A stretch of DNA of 64,000 nt from Fretibacterium sp. OH1220_COT-178 (GCF_003860125.1 NZ_RQYL01000004.1:113561-177560), one strand, 5' to 3'. Positions 51,936-61,209 are shown, counted from the stretch's first letter. Notes: a model not told the origin generated them from the letters alone. Program-made: numbers and translations.

Positions 51936-54900
51936 TTATCTCAAAAAGTCCAGCAACGTCGGCTGGACGAGCTGCGAGACGACCGCCAGGCTGGCCTCAT
52001 GCATGAACTTCGCCATCATCAGCTCCGTCGGGACCCGCTCCGGATCGATCATCACCAGCTCCTGGTAGGCCTCCGTCATCACCGCATCGTCGGCGACCAG
52101 GCGTTCCTTGTTGCTCTCATAGCGGTTCTGCAGGGCCCCGTTGGTGGAAAGGACCTTCAGGACGTTGTCGATGAAGCGATCGATGCGCGGCAACATGGTC
52201 TCCGAGATCGCCGTACGGTTCTCGGATTTCACGGCGGCGACCACATCGTCCAACACTCCGAAGATATCCTGTTTTCTCTGGTTGGCCCCGCTTCGTACCG
52301 TCGCGTTCTGCGTGTGGATGCCCGGCGCCTTTCGTGCGGCGTTCTCGAGATCGTACCCGCCCCGATACGCAGTGGACGCAGCCCCCCCCCCAAGGAAGTC
52401 GGCCGTTATGTCGGAACCGAACGTCCCGTCCGCCTTCAGCTGCGAGGCCTTGACGGTTATCGAGTACCCCCGAGGGGACCACAGGACGAGGCGCCCGTCC
52501 TTGTTCAGCTCGGCCCGGACGTCGTAGTCCTGCATTCGGGCGTTGATCGTGGCCACCAAGTCGGCCGGGTTCATCCTGCCATTCCCGTCAACGTCACGCA
52601 TCGCCGTCAGATCGATGGTGTGGGTGTAGCCCGCCACCGAGATGTCGAAGGTCCGGGCCGGAGACTGGCCCACCTCCCAGCTCGCGGCGCTCACGTCCAC
52701 GTCGCCCTGAATCCCTGTGCCGAGCAGAAGTTTTTTTGCCGCCACATCGCCTTTGACGTCCAGTACATTGACGGCCGCTCCGTCCCGGGTCGCGATGGAG
52801 ATGATGGGAAAATTCCCCGCCTGTCCGTTTCTGTCCCCCATCTCGGCGTCGAAGTAGTTGACATAGAGCCACTCCCCGGCCTGAGAACGCAGCCGGTCCA
52901 TGACGCTCTTGACCGTGTCGTCGGCGGTGACGTCGATCTCCACCCTGCGTCCCAGGGATTCGAAGCGAATCGTACCCGCACGGCCGATTTTCTCGCCATC
53001 CTTGAGGCCTGCGACGGCGCCGCCGGCATCCTTCGCTCCCATATTGCTCGTCACGCCGGTGTGGATGCCCATCTGGGCGGCGATACCTCCGGAGTAGTCC
53101 GTCCACCTCGGGTCGGAGACGGGGAGGTCCACGACCGAGAAAGAAACCCCCGTGACGGCGTAAAGGGACGCGGAATCCGGGAGCTCCTTGCCGTTCTCGT
53201 CCACGGGGACGGCGACCTTCATCAGCTCCTCGCCCGCCTGCTCGTTGACCTGCCTCGCGATCTCACGCATCACCTTGACCCGATCGACCAGGCCCGTCGC
53301 GGGATCGGTCACGTCCTTGCGCGAGAGTCGGATATCGTACTCCTTGCCGCAGGTCATCTGGACCCGCATCCGAACGCCCAGGTCGTCGTCGAGACAGGGC
53401 GCCGTCGGGAACCGTATATTTTTGACCCCCATGCCGGGGTCCGTACGCACCGCCGTCGAAAGCCCCATCTCCTCGGCATAGCGCTGGTCGTTCATGTCCA
53501 GAAAGAGGACGGGGGCTCCCCCGGGAGCACGGATGACCAGGCGGCTGGTCTCCCGTTCCTCGTTATGGCTGGTCCCGAGGCCCTTTTCATGATCGTCCGC
53601 GCTGTAAGCGCCGGGGCCGCGGAAGACGTCCACCGTCACCTCAAGCCAGCCCGATCCTGCGTTCTTCAAGCGATCGGCCAGCTCGGACATGGTGTACTCG
53701 CCGGGATTCAATTTGATGTCCGCGACGCGCGCCCCGCTCATCACCCGCCAGTGCAAGGGCTTCCCGGCGGGGACGACCAGCTTTCGGTCCGGCCCGAACT
53801 CCACGCTCTTCATACCCGTCTCCATCCCCAGGACGTCGAAAACATCCATGTGACTGTGGTCGACGGGACGGGTCCGCTCCTTGGAGGCCACGACTCCCGT
53901 CTCACGTCCGGTCTCGGGATCCGAGGAGAAGGTGTAATCGAAAAGCGCCATTCCCATCCCCTCGCCCTTCAGGGTAAAGGAAGGATAGTGCGGCTTCTCC
54001 GCCGCCGCATTCACGGACAGGGGATCCTTCGGCAGGGGGCCGACACGTCGCGCCACGACGACCAGCTGGTCCCGGTCCGCCGAGGTCCGAGCGTAAACGC
54101 CCTCGATGGCGTTGATCTTCTCCGCTATCCTCGTCAGGTCGTCGCCGGCATTGGCATAAATCTTGAGGGGCTGTTTCCCGTCCAGCTGGACCGTCACGGA
54201 GCTCGTGGAGCTCCCGACCGGCCCCGCATAGCCCAGAAGCTGCCGGACACCGCCAGCGGCTCCGTGATCGGACACCGTAAGCGATCCCCTGGAGGACTGG
54301 AGCACCAGTCGGCCCGCGACGAGGGAGGCAACGGGGAGGTCCCCGGCATCCCTGGGGACGGCCGTATTGATCGCGTCCACCAAGTCGGTGATGGATTTTT
54401 TATCGGCGAAGCCGAAATCGTAATCGGCACCGTTCAGCGTGATGCGGATCCCCTTGCCCAGGGCATCGTCGCGCCAGCCCAGGGTGTTGACCGTTCCCAT
54501 CATCCCGTGATATTTGCTTTTTTCACTCGCATGGACGCCGCCGAAGAGTTGTTCGGCAGCGGTACCGTCCACGCGGATAGCACTGCCGTTCGCGGAGGTC
54601 AGCACCAGCTTGTCGTTCTGGATGCCGGCCTTCACCCCGGCGGGGAGGACCCCGGCACCGTTCAGTTCCGCCACGAGCGCATCGAGATCTCCTGGGGCCG
54701 CCGCAAAGGTATGATTCTTCGCCACTCCGTCCGTCACAACGGTCAGCGTCTTGCCCGCGAGGTCCTTCAGATCTGCGGGCGCTCCCCCGACCAGCATGGC
54801 GTGGTTCCAGTCCGGCACGACGACCTTGAGGTCGCCGCCGGCCGTCGTGCCCGTTTTGGGAAACGCGATCCCCGCGATGGACTGAGCCATCGGCAGGTAG

Positions 54901-55829
54901 TCCGTATCCGGCCAGCCGGTGATTCCGACGGGCTCCCCCGTATTGCTCCTGATCAGCATACGCTGCGTCCCCGAGGAGTGGTCCTTCTCCACCACGGCCG
55001 TGACCAGCATGTCCGCGCCCTGCTCCTTCAGCGCGCGGTTCACCAGCGCCGCCAGGTCGTCCAGGGAGATGCCCGACAGCTCGCCGGGATCACGGAACCG
55101 GTTGTAGTCCGTGGGTTTGGTCCTGCCCGTCGCCACCTCGTCGATCCATTGTTCCGGGATAAACACGGCAAGGGTACGGTTCCCCACCGTGATCTGAACC
55201 TTCTCCTCCCGCCCCGTCCACTTCCAGTCGAGCGGAACCTCGTGGCTGCAAATGAAGTGGGACCTCTCCCCTTTAGGCATCACCTCGCTGCCCGTGAAGG
55301 AGACGTCGGCCAGCAGCCCCTCCTCGATCTCGTACTTGATGCGCTCGTCCGACCCCTGATATTTGATGCGCCCGTCGGGGCCGACCACGAAAGGCTTCGT
55401 CCCCGTGTCCGTTCCCCCGAAAAGATACTTGCCCGCGACCTTGGTGTTCAGCGCGTCGAGGATCTCCCGCTTCTTCGCCTCGATCTGATCCGCAATCTTA
55501 GTCAAGTCGTCCCGTCCAAGGGCGCCGTCCCCCGCCTGGATCACGAGGGTGCGTATCTTCTGTGCGGCGTTCAGCACCTTGTCGAGAGCCGCCTCCGAAT
55601 GCTTGAGCATCGTCAGAGCGTTGTCGTGGGTCCCACGGTACGCCTCGTTGGCCCTCAAAGAGGACTCGAGGGAAAGGGAGCGCGCGATGGCCGAAGGATT
55701 GTCCGACAACCTCGCATATTTGCGCATCGTCGACATCTGACGCTGCAGATCCAGCAACCTCCTGGAGTTCTCTTGCAGGGAATTCATCAATGTGCCATAC
55801 ATCATCGAGGTCGTGACGCGATTGTGCAT
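51936..55829 (-). CDS. flgL: flagellar hook-filament junction protein FlgL, giant form (1297 aa)
   Basis: HAP3 of the hook-filament junction. Typical FlgL is about 300-500 residues. The terminal helices are recognisable: an N-terminal coiled coil (MHNRVTTSMMYGTLMNSLQ, then YARLSDNPSAIARS and NAAQKIRTLVIQAGDG) and a C-terminal one (NRYESNKERLVADDAVMTEA to the end), with GKYLFGGTDTGTKPF at the end of the first. The roughly 1000-residue middle contains repeated beta-rich units of the flagellin-IN style, e.g. DLVDAINTAVPRDAG then GRLVLQSSRGSLTV, and DLVATINARMQDYDV then GRLVLWSPRGYSITV. The start at 55829 follows GGAGG. It is preceded by flgK and followed by fliW. Confidence 0.9.
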   Translation of the reverse strand: MHNRVTTSMMYGTLMNSLQENSRRLLDLQRQMSTMRKYARLSDNPSAIARSLSLESSLRANEAYRGTHDNALTMLKHSEAALDKVLNAAQKIRTLVIQAGDGALGRDDLTKIADQIEAKKREILDALNTKVAGKYLFGGTDTGTKPFVVGPDGRIKYQGSDERIKYEIEEGLLADVSFTGSEVMPKGERSHFICSHEVPLDWKWTGREEKVQITVGNRTLAVFIPEQWIDEVATGRTKPTDYNRFRDPGELSGISLDDLAALVNRALKEQGADMLVTAVVEKDHSSGTQRMLIRSNTGEPVGITGWPDTDYLPMAQSIAGIAFPKTGTTAGGDLKVVVPDWNHAMLVGGAPADLKDLAGKTLTVVTDGVAKNHTFAAAPGDLDALVAELNGAGVLPAGVKAGIQNDKLVLTSANGSAIRVDGTAAEQLFGGVHASEKSKYHGMMGTVNTLGWRDDALGKGIRITLNGADYDFGFADKKSITDLVDAINTAVPRDAGDLPVASLVAGRLVLQSSRGSLTVSDHGAAGGVRQLLGYAGPVGSSTSSVTVQLDGKQPLKIYANAGDDLTRIAEKINAIEGVYARTSADRDQLVVVARRVGPLPKDPLSVNAAAEKPHYPSFTLKGEGMGMALFDYTFSSDPETGRETGVVASKERTRPVDHSHMDVFDVLGMETGMKSVEFGPDRKLVVPAGKPLHWRVMSGARVADIKLNPGEYTMSELADRLKNAGSGWLEVTVDVFRGPGAYSADDHEKGLGTSHNEERETSRLVIRAPGGAPVLFLDMNDQRYAEEMGLSTAVRTDPGMGVKNIRFPTAPCLDDDLGVRMRVQMTCGKEYDIRLSRKDVTDPATGLVDRVKVMREIARQVNEQAGEELMKVAVPVDENGKELPDSASLYAVTGVSFSVVDLPVSDPRWTDYSGGIAAQMGIHTGVTSNMGAKDAGGAVAGLKDGEKIGRAGTIRFESLGRRVEIDVTADDTVKSVMDRLRSQAGEWLYVNYFDAEMGDRNGQAGNFPIISIATRDGAAVNVLDVKGDVAAKKLLLGTGIQGDVDVSAASWEVGQSPARTFDISVAGYTHTIDLTAMRDVDGNGRMNPADLVATINARMQDYDVRAELNKDGRLVLWSPRGYSITVKASQLKADGTFGSDITADFLGGGAASTAYRGGYDLENAARKAPGIHTQNATVRSGANQRKQDIFGVLDDVVAAVKSENRTAISETMLPRIDRFIDNVLKVLSTNGALQNRYESNKERLVADDAVMTEAYQELVMIDPERVPTELMMAKFMHEASLAVVSQLVQPTLLDFLR

Positions 55830-55888
55830 TGGCTTACCTCCGCTCGGCAGAGACTGCGCTCTGCCGCTCATCCTCCTGAATTTTTACG

Positions 55889-55983
55889 AGGGGCTCCGCC
55901 CCTTGTCCGTTTTCACTCGTCGCCCAGCGGGCGTTCGGCGGGTTGTCGGCTGCGGCCGTCGGGTCCAGGGGCTTTGCCCCTGG
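55889..55983. repeat. two GGGGC palindromes in the flgK-flgL gap
   Basis: AGGGGCTCCGCCCCT (55889-55903) and CCAGGGGCTTTGCCCCTGG (55965-55983). The second begins directly after the flgK stop codon on minus. Neither has a U-tract. They may be small dispersed repeats or mRNA-stability hairpins. Nothing else is visible in the gap. Confidence 0.45.
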
Positions 55984-58900
55984 CTACCGGCCCACCAATC
56001 CGAAGCCGTTGATGATTCGGTCCAGCATCTCGTCCACCGTAGTCGCGTAACGCGCCATGGCGCCGAACGCCTTGTTGAGCATCATCATGTCCATAAGCTC
56101 CTCGTCCATGTTGACGCCCATGACGGATTGCCGCTGTTCGTCGATCTGCGTCGCCATATTCTGCTGTGCCTTGTGCATCAGCTCGGCGTGCCCCGCCTCG
56201 GAGCCGATCCTGGACAAAAAGGCATCATAGTACCCGCCGAGGGTCGTGCTGCCCCCCTCGAGCAGCCGGGCACTCTTCAGCCCGGACATCCGAGCGGCGT
56301 TCTTGCCGTTGCCGGGGCCGCCGCTCTTTCCGTAGACGGCCCTACCCGCCGCGTCCAGCTTGCCCATCGCCGCGCCGATCAGGCTGTTTGCCGCATCGAC
56401 CGCGTCGTTGACCGCAAGTCCGGAGGCGGCTCCCGCCTTGAAACGCAATGGCTTGAAGAACGCCACCCCCGTCGTCTCCTGATTCTCTCCGATGCCGTAC
56501 CCGGAGTATTGATAGGCGTTGAGGTGCTTGGCCAGCTCCCAGGCCAAGCCGTCGAGAGCCCCGACAAGACCGGGAATCACTCCGTCGCGAGCCTCCTCCA
56601 GCCCCTTGATCGAGCCTCCCTTGACGTGATGCCGGACGGTGATGGCGGTGCTTCCCACTCCCTTGAGGTTGAACCACATCCCCTCTCTGACGGTGGAGAG
56701 CGTCTTGGCCCGATAGTCGGCGTCGTTGCCGAGCGCGGGCACCCGACGCGCCTTTTCGAACTTGTTGTCCGAGGAGAGATAACGCACCCCGTCGAACGTA
56801 AAGGAAGCGTCCTCGGCCACCTGGGAAAAGGCCGTGACCTCGCGATAGATCGGCTCGTTCGCAGCCGTTTTCCCGATCTCTTCAAGTCTCACCAGCCCAA
56901 GCCGGCGAAGCGTCTGCAGGTTGCCGTCCTCCCCGCCCAGCAGGGTGATGCGCTGGGCCTCGCCCGGTACGTCGGAGGCAAAGGTCAGATACCAGGATTG
57001 GTCCGTATCCTGTTTCAAAGAGGCGTGTACCCATTGCTCCGGGGCCGTCAGCCCGAACTCCGCCTGATACTTCTCGTTGATCTTGTTGCGGATGACCTCG
57101 AGGGAATCCCCCTCCTCGACATCGATCGCAATAGTGGGACTGGGGTTGGCCATTCCCAGCCGAGCGGCCAGGTTCCCCTGAACATCCGTGATGGAGATCA
57201 GCCAATTATTCTTGGACTCGACGGCAAATTGCGTATCGCCGTGCGCAGGGGGCTGCGCGCCGCCGGAATGGATGGTAAAGGCGTTGGTCCCGCTCTGGGG
57301 CAGCACGCTTCTGAGGAACCCCGTCAGATCGTCCACCGTCAGCCTGTCACCCGTCCCCAATGCAGGATAGGGGGACGGAAGAGGAGCGTTCGAGGCACCG
57401 CCAACAGCAAAGATGTCGCTGGTCAGCTCCCATTTCTTATTCGCGTCGTTCCAGCTTACGGTCACATCGTACTGGCCGTCGTGCGCCCCTATGCGGAGGG
57501 TGTGGGACTCTCCCGCCTTGCCCCGACCAAGGATATCGCCCTTGGCAAGGTCCGGGGACCCCGTATTGTTGAAGATGCTGGACGATACCCGCGTCCCCTG
57601 CGTGCCCACCTGGATGCGGAAGGAGCCCTTGATCCCCAGGGCCTGCCGAGGGGACATCGGCCGCTCTCGCATGGAGACCCCTTTCTTGACCACCCGAGTC
57701 GGCGTCAGGGGGCCAAGCAGCCGGCCCGCATCCGCAATTTCGATCGCACGGCCCTCCGCGGCCGATACCGTGAGGGAGACGAACGTCTCGGGCGGCGTTC
57801 CGGCGGTCGTCGTCTTCGCCGCCGCGACGAGACCGGAGTCGGCGGGAAAGACGCCGTTCAGATAGTCCCTGAGCTCCTCCACCGACAATTCCCCGTCGCC
57901 GGAATCGGCTCCGGCCCCGATGGCCGAGCCGTCGGCGTTGTCCACGGCGCTCAGCGACCACCTGTTGTTCGCCGCATCCCACGTCACCCGAACGGAAATG
58001 TCTACGACCGAGCCGTCCGCCTTGGTGGTCTTGAAGGTGAGCGTCCGGGGATCTTTGGACGACGTGTCGTTCAACAGGACGCCATCCTTGAAGTTCGAGG
58101 ACGTGAGGGCCCGAGTCTCCAGGCAGGCGGCGTCGCCCCCGCCGATCGCCCACTCCTCGCCATTGGCCAACCGGTCGACGATCAGCTGATGGACGCCCTC
58201 CGGCCCTACGGCCAAGATGTCGGCAACCTTGCAGTTCTCGACGATGTCGAACTCGTTCTCCGCAACCTGGACATCGTAGTAGACCTTATTGTCCCAATAA
58301 AAGGCGTGGGCGCGCAACTCCCGCACCCGGTCCCCCTGAATGAGGGTCCGACCGTTCAGAGTCAGAAAGAACTCCCCCGTCGTCTCCCCCACCTTGAGGG
58401 GTTCCTGGAAGGTGACGTCCATCAGCCCGGAAATTTTGTCGAGAAGCAGGTCTCGTTTGTCCAGCAGGTCGTTGGGATTGTGCCCCAACGCCTTGGCCCG
58501 ATAAATCTGCTTGTTCAGGGAAGCGATCTCGTGCAGAATCCGGTTGGCCTGATCGACCGAGCTCTTGACCTCGTCATTGATGGCCTTGGAGTAGGACTCC
58601 AGCCCCTTGACGACGCCGCTGAGGGTTCCCCCCAGAGATTTGGCCGCCTCGACGAGCGCACGGCGCGCGGCGGCGTCCTCGGGGTTCTCCTGCAGCGTCT
58701 GCATGGCACCGAAGAACTTGTCCATGGAGACGCGGACGCCGGGCTTGGCCGGCTCCGGAATGTAGTTCTGTACCGCGGTGTAAAGCGCGTGGATTTTATC
58801 CCAATACCCCAGGGTCGCCAGACTCGAGCGGTATTGAAAGTCCAGGAACTCGTCCCGGATGCGGACGATCTCGTCGACCTTGACGCCCATCCCGATCTGG

Positions 58901-59070
58901 CCGGGAATGCCGGGATCCGCGTAGGGCGGCATCGTAGAGAGGTTCACCCTCTGTCGGGAGTACCCCTCCGTCTTCATGTTCGAGACGTTGTGCCCCACAG
59001 TCTGAAGGCCAAGCCTGAAGGCGTTGAGGGCGCGTTTCCCCATCTCGAGCCCGTAAAAGCTGTTCAACAT
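55984..59070 (-). CDS. flgK: flagellar hook-associated protein FlgK, giant form (1028 aa)
   Basis: HAP1 of the hook-filament junction. The N-terminus has the rod/hook/filament signature (MLNSFYGLEMGKRALNAFRL and TVGHNVSNMKTEGYSRQRV), the SLNKQIYRAKALGHNPNDLLDKRD segment is FlgK-typical (KQI, NDLLDKRD), and the C-terminal D0 helix (MDEELMDMMMLNKAFGAMARY) is intact. The length is about double the usual 450-600 because of a long central region with flagellin-IN-like units. The ATG follows AGGGGG, which overlaps the flgN stop. It is followed by flgL after a gap with palindromes. Confidence 0.92.
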   Translation of the reverse strand: MLNSFYGLEMGKRALNAFRLGLQTVGHNVSNMKTEGYSRQRVNLSTMPPYADPGIPGQIGMGVKVDEIVRIRDEFLDFQYRSSLATLGYWDKIHALYTAVQNYIPEPAKPGVRVSMDKFFGAMQTLQENPEDAAARRALVEAAKSLGGTLSGVVKGLESYSKAINDEVKSSVDQANRILHEIASLNKQIYRAKALGHNPNDLLDKRDLLLDKISGLMDVTFQEPLKVGETTGEFFLTLNGRTLIQGDRVRELRAHAFYWDNKVYYDVQVAENEFDIVENCKVADILAVGPEGVHQLIVDRLANGEEWAIGGGDAACLETRALTSSNFKDGVLLNDTSSKDPRTLTFKTTKADGSVVDISVRVTWDAANNRWSLSAVDNADGSAIGAGADSGDGELSVEELRDYLNGVFPADSGLVAAAKTTTAGTPPETFVSLTVSAAEGRAIEIADAGRLLGPLTPTRVVKKGVSMRERPMSPRQALGIKGSFRIQVGTQGTRVSSSIFNNTGSPDLAKGDILGRGKAGESHTLRIGAHDGQYDVTVSWNDANKKWELTSDIFAVGGASNAPLPSPYPALGTGDRLTVDDLTGFLRSVLPQSGTNAFTIHSGGAQPPAHGDTQFAVESKNNWLISITDVQGNLAARLGMANPSPTIAIDVEEGDSLEVIRNKINEKYQAEFGLTAPEQWVHASLKQDTDQSWYLTFASDVPGEAQRITLLGGEDGNLQTLRRLGLVRLEEIGKTAANEPIYREVTAFSQVAEDASFTFDGVRYLSSDNKFEKARRVPALGNDADYRAKTLSTVREGMWFNLKGVGSTAITVRHHVKGGSIKGLEEARDGVIPGLVGALDGLAWELAKHLNAYQYSGYGIGENQETTGVAFFKPLRFKAGAASGLAVNDAVDAANSLIGAAMGKLDAAGRAVYGKSGGPGNGKNAARMSGLKSARLLEGGSTTLGGYYDAFLSRIGSEAGHAELMHKAQQNMATQIDEQRQSVMGVNMDEELMDMMMLNKAFGAMARYATTVDEMLDRIINGFGLVGR

Positions 59071-59076
59071 TCCCGT

Positions 59077-59529
59077 CTACCCCCTGAACTCCGCCCCCGT
59101 CGGCCGCGGAAGGCCTCCCTCGATACGCCGCCATTCCGACAGAATCATCGAGGTAAAACGTTCATTTTGGTCGATCAAGCCGCTCAGAATGACCATTTCC
59201 GACTTCAAGCCGAAGACGGATTGACTCAGCCGATCCGCCGCACCATTGAAAAGTGCGCGCTCATCCTCTTCGAAGGCATCGCTGAGGGACGAGGCATGAG
59301 GCTCGCACCCCAGATCCAGGGCCAACTCCCTCGCCATCCGGTCCCGGACGCCTTCCAGGGCCTGGACATCGAAAAAGATCTCGCGAAGCTCCCGCATCAG
59401 GTCCTGCAGGACCTCGGCCCCCTCGCTCCTCATGGCCTCGCGCTGCTCACGAACGACGTCGATGAGATCGTCTATGGCGTCGGCCTCGTCGAGTACGGCA
59501 GCGATAAGCGCCTCCACCCGATCGCGCAC
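59077..59529 (-). CDS. flgN: FlgN-like flagellar export chaperone
   Basis: 150 residues, highly helical, with no membrane segment. Length, helical pattern (long heptads around VREQREAMRSEGAEVLQDLM and LKSEMVILSGLIDQNE) and position between flgM and flgK identify it as the chaperone that escorts FlgK/FlgL to the export gate; primary-sequence conservation of this family is low. The start is GTG at 59529 with AGGAGG six bases upstream; the longer frame overlaps flgM. Confidence 0.8.
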   Translation of the reverse strand: MRDRVEALIAAVLDEADAIDDLIDVVREQREAMRSEGAEVLQDLMRELREIFFDVQALEGVRDRMARELALDLGCEPHASSLSDAFEEDERALFNGAADRLSQSVFGLKSEMVILSGLIDQNERFTSMILSEWRRIEGGLPRPTGAEFRG

Positions 59530-59539
59530 GGCCACCCTC

Positions 59540-59833
59540 CTATTGGGATTCCAGAATTCCCGCGAGAACGAGACGGCGGGCCACTTTATCCAAAGGAGGA
59601 ACGTACTCCCCCGCCTGCACCTGCGAGCGAAGGCGGTCGACCTCCTCCTGACGCACATCGGGCACGTTCCTCAGCTCGGATCCGATTCGGGCCAACTCGA
59701 CCGCAAAGGAGCTGAAATCGGCCTGATCCGCTCCTGCGGAGAACCCATCCGAGGGGTATCCTTTTTTCGACCTGCTCCTGTTCGGCGCGTCTGGGCCATA
59801 CTGCCCGGATACCTTCCCTATCAAGGAAAACAC
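59540..59833 (-). CDS. flgM: anti-sigma-28 factor FlgM
   Basis: 97 residues. The C-terminal half has the FlgM motif around VRQEEVDRLRSQVQAGEY and VPPLDKVARRLVLAGIL, which binds and inhibits sigma-28 until the hook is complete and FlgM is exported. The N-terminal half is polar and probably disordered. It is read from a GTG at 59833 with AAGGGAG close upstream. It leads flgN-flgK-flgL-fliW-csrA-flagellin. Confidence 0.88.
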   Translation of the reverse strand: MFSLIGKVSGQYGPDAPNRSRSKKGYPSDGFSAGADQADFSSFAVELARIGSELRNVPDVRQEEVDRLRSQVQAGEYVPPLDKVARRLVLAGILESQ

Positions 59834-59848
59834 GCTCCCTTCTCAAAT

Positions 59849-59896
59849 TCAAACAACGTCTAGATCCGACATCGCACCCCAAGGAGGTCCGTTCAT
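59849..59896 (-). CDS. possible 15-codon leader peptide before flgM
   Basis: The ATG at 59896 has a strong GGGAGGAG site and opens a 15-residue frame (MNGPPWGAMSDLDVV) ending 15 bases before the flgM GTG. It lies between a sigma-28-like promoter and flgM. It may be a translated leader or a fortuitous site. Confidence 0.35.
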   Translation of the reverse strand: MNGPPWGAMSDLDVV

Positions 59897-59946
59897 CGCT
59901 CCTCCCAAAAACTCCAACGGGCGGACCGGCATTATCCTAACTTCTT

Positions 59947-59974
59947 GTATCGGAGCTTCAAGCCCGTCGCTTTA
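59947..59974 (-). promoter_or_regulatory. sigma-28-like promoter for the flgM operon
   Basis: On minus: TAAAG (59974-59970), a 16-base gap counted from TAAA, then TCCGATAC (59954-59947). The flagellar sigma-28 consensus is TAAA, 15 bases, GCCGATAA. The -10 matches at six of eight positions. Confidence 0.6.
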
Positions 59975-59987
59975 ACGCACCCGAAGG

Positions 59988-60653
59988 TCATCTCGGCACA
60001 TGGGCCAGCACGAAGGCTCCCTCGACCCGAGCGCCCGCTGCAGCGCAGGCCGAGGCGAGGCACGACAGGGTCGTCCCCGTCGTACAGACGTCGTCGACAA
60101 GCCCGACCCTGAGCCCCCGGGCCTCCGAGGCGACCTCGAAGGCCCCGGCTCCCAATCGTTTTCGTTCCTCGCGCCCCAGTCCGGTTCGGGCGGGAACGTC
60201 GCACGCCCACCGTCCAAGCTCCCGCACCGGAACACGCCACGCCCGTCCCAGTCCCGAAGCGATCGCCTCGGCCTGATTGTAGCGCCGCGGACTCCGAGGA
60301 TGGAGCGGGACGGGGATCAGTGCGTCCAAGTACGGCCTCTCCCAAAGCGTCGAGAGCCCGCGACCAAGGATCGGCCCCAGCGCACGGGTGCGGCCATACT
60401 TCAGCTTGTGGATCACCGATCGCACCGTCCCCTCATGGAGCGCTCCCGAGCGGACGAATGCGCCCCGAGGGTGGGAGGGACAGGGAGCGGCCCCCCCACA
60501 CGACAAACAGCGGGGCAGCTGTGGCCGCAACAGCGCCTCCAGACACCCCGGACACAGCACCGCCCCCAGCCGCCCGCACACGGGGCACTCCACCGGCCAC
60601 AGGGAGTGAAGCAGAAGATCGCAGAAAAGCCGAAGTCGAGACACGTCAAACAT
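59988..60653 (-). CDS. comFC: ComF-family phosphoribosyltransferase-like protein
   Basis: 221 residues. An N-terminal zinc-ribbon (CPVCGRLGAVLCPGC and CLSCGG) is followed by a type I PRTase domain with the PRPP-binding signature VGLVDDVCTTGTTL and the LIPVPLHPRSPRRYNQA segment typical of ComFC/GntX. ComFC proteins are linked to DNA uptake and transformation in competent bacteria, but the family also occurs in non-competent ones. The start at 60653 has GAGGAGG five bases upstream; rnhA ends 20 bases before it. Confidence 0.92.
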   Translation of the reverse strand: MFDVSRLRLFCDLLLHSLWPVECPVCGRLGAVLCPGCLEALLRPQLPRCLSCGGAAPCPSHPRGAFVRSGALHEGTVRSVIHKLKYGRTRALGPILGRGLSTLWERPYLDALIPVPLHPRSPRRYNQAEAIASGLGRAWRVPVRELGRWACDVPARTGLGREERKRLGAGAFEVASEARGLRVGLVDDVCTTGTTLSCLASACAAAGARVEGAFVLAHVPR

Positions 60654-60673
60654 TTCGGCCTCCTCAATTCGAG

Positions 60674-61180
60674 TCAAGCGGAAAGCTCTCCCGCCCCGCG
60701 AGCCCCGGCAAGGTACTCGTCCTTCGCCCGCTGCACCAGGGCGTCGCATCGGTTGTTGCGCTCGTCGCCGGCGTGTCCCTTCACCCAATGCCACCGAACG
60801 TCATGCGTCCGCGAGAGCTCCCAGAGCTCCTCCCAGAGATCGCGATTCTGTACCGGCTGTTTCCCGGAAGTCTGCCATCCGTTCTTTCGCCACTTCTCCA
60901 GCCAGCCCTTTTCGAAGGCGTTTCGCAGATAGGTGGAATCCGTATGCAACTCCACCCGACAGGGATACCTCAGGGCCCCAAGCGCCCGAATCGCCGCGGT
61001 GAGCTCCATCCGGTTGTTCGTGGTGTCCGGCTCCGCTCCGTAGAGCTCTCGCTCCGCCCCCCCGTGTCCGGGGGAGACAAGCAGAGCGCCCCACCCTCCC
61101 AGACCGGGATTTGGGGACGCTCCTCCGTCGGTATAGATAATCACGCAAGTCCTCGGCTTCTCACTCAAAGGGCTCTCCAT
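60674..61180 (-). CDS. rnhA: ribonuclease HI
   Basis: 168 residues. It degrades the RNA strand of RNA-DNA hybrids. The four acidic metal ligands are present: D18 (YTDGG), E59 (RMELTA), D81 (HTDSTY) and the Asp in GHAGDERNNRCD. The basic handle region (WLEKWRKNGW) is also present. The start at 61180 gives a normal-length enzyme; the longer frame overlaps the GNAT gene. It is part of a run DUF3084, zinc-ribbon, GNAT, rnhA, comFC. Confidence 0.95.
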   Translation of the reverse strand: MESPLSEKPRTCVIIYTDGGASPNPGLGGWGALLVSPGHGGAERELYGAEPDTTNNRMELTAAIRALGALRYPCRVELHTDSTYLRNAFEKGWLEKWRKNGWQTSGKQPVQNRDLWEELWELSRTHDVRWHWVKGHAGDERNNRCDALVQRAKDEYLAGARGAGELSA

Positions 61181-61209
61181 CCTTTCCGGCCCGTCCCGCC
61201 CGAACGGGG

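Noticed and set aside
51924..56012. 1362-codon open frame on plus
   Set aside because: It is the antisense of flgL; the composition is that of a GC-rich shadow frame and no start site or family motif is seen.
55792..59715. 1307-codon open frame on plus
   Set aside because: Antisense of flgK and flgN, whose minus-strand products carry clear family motifs.
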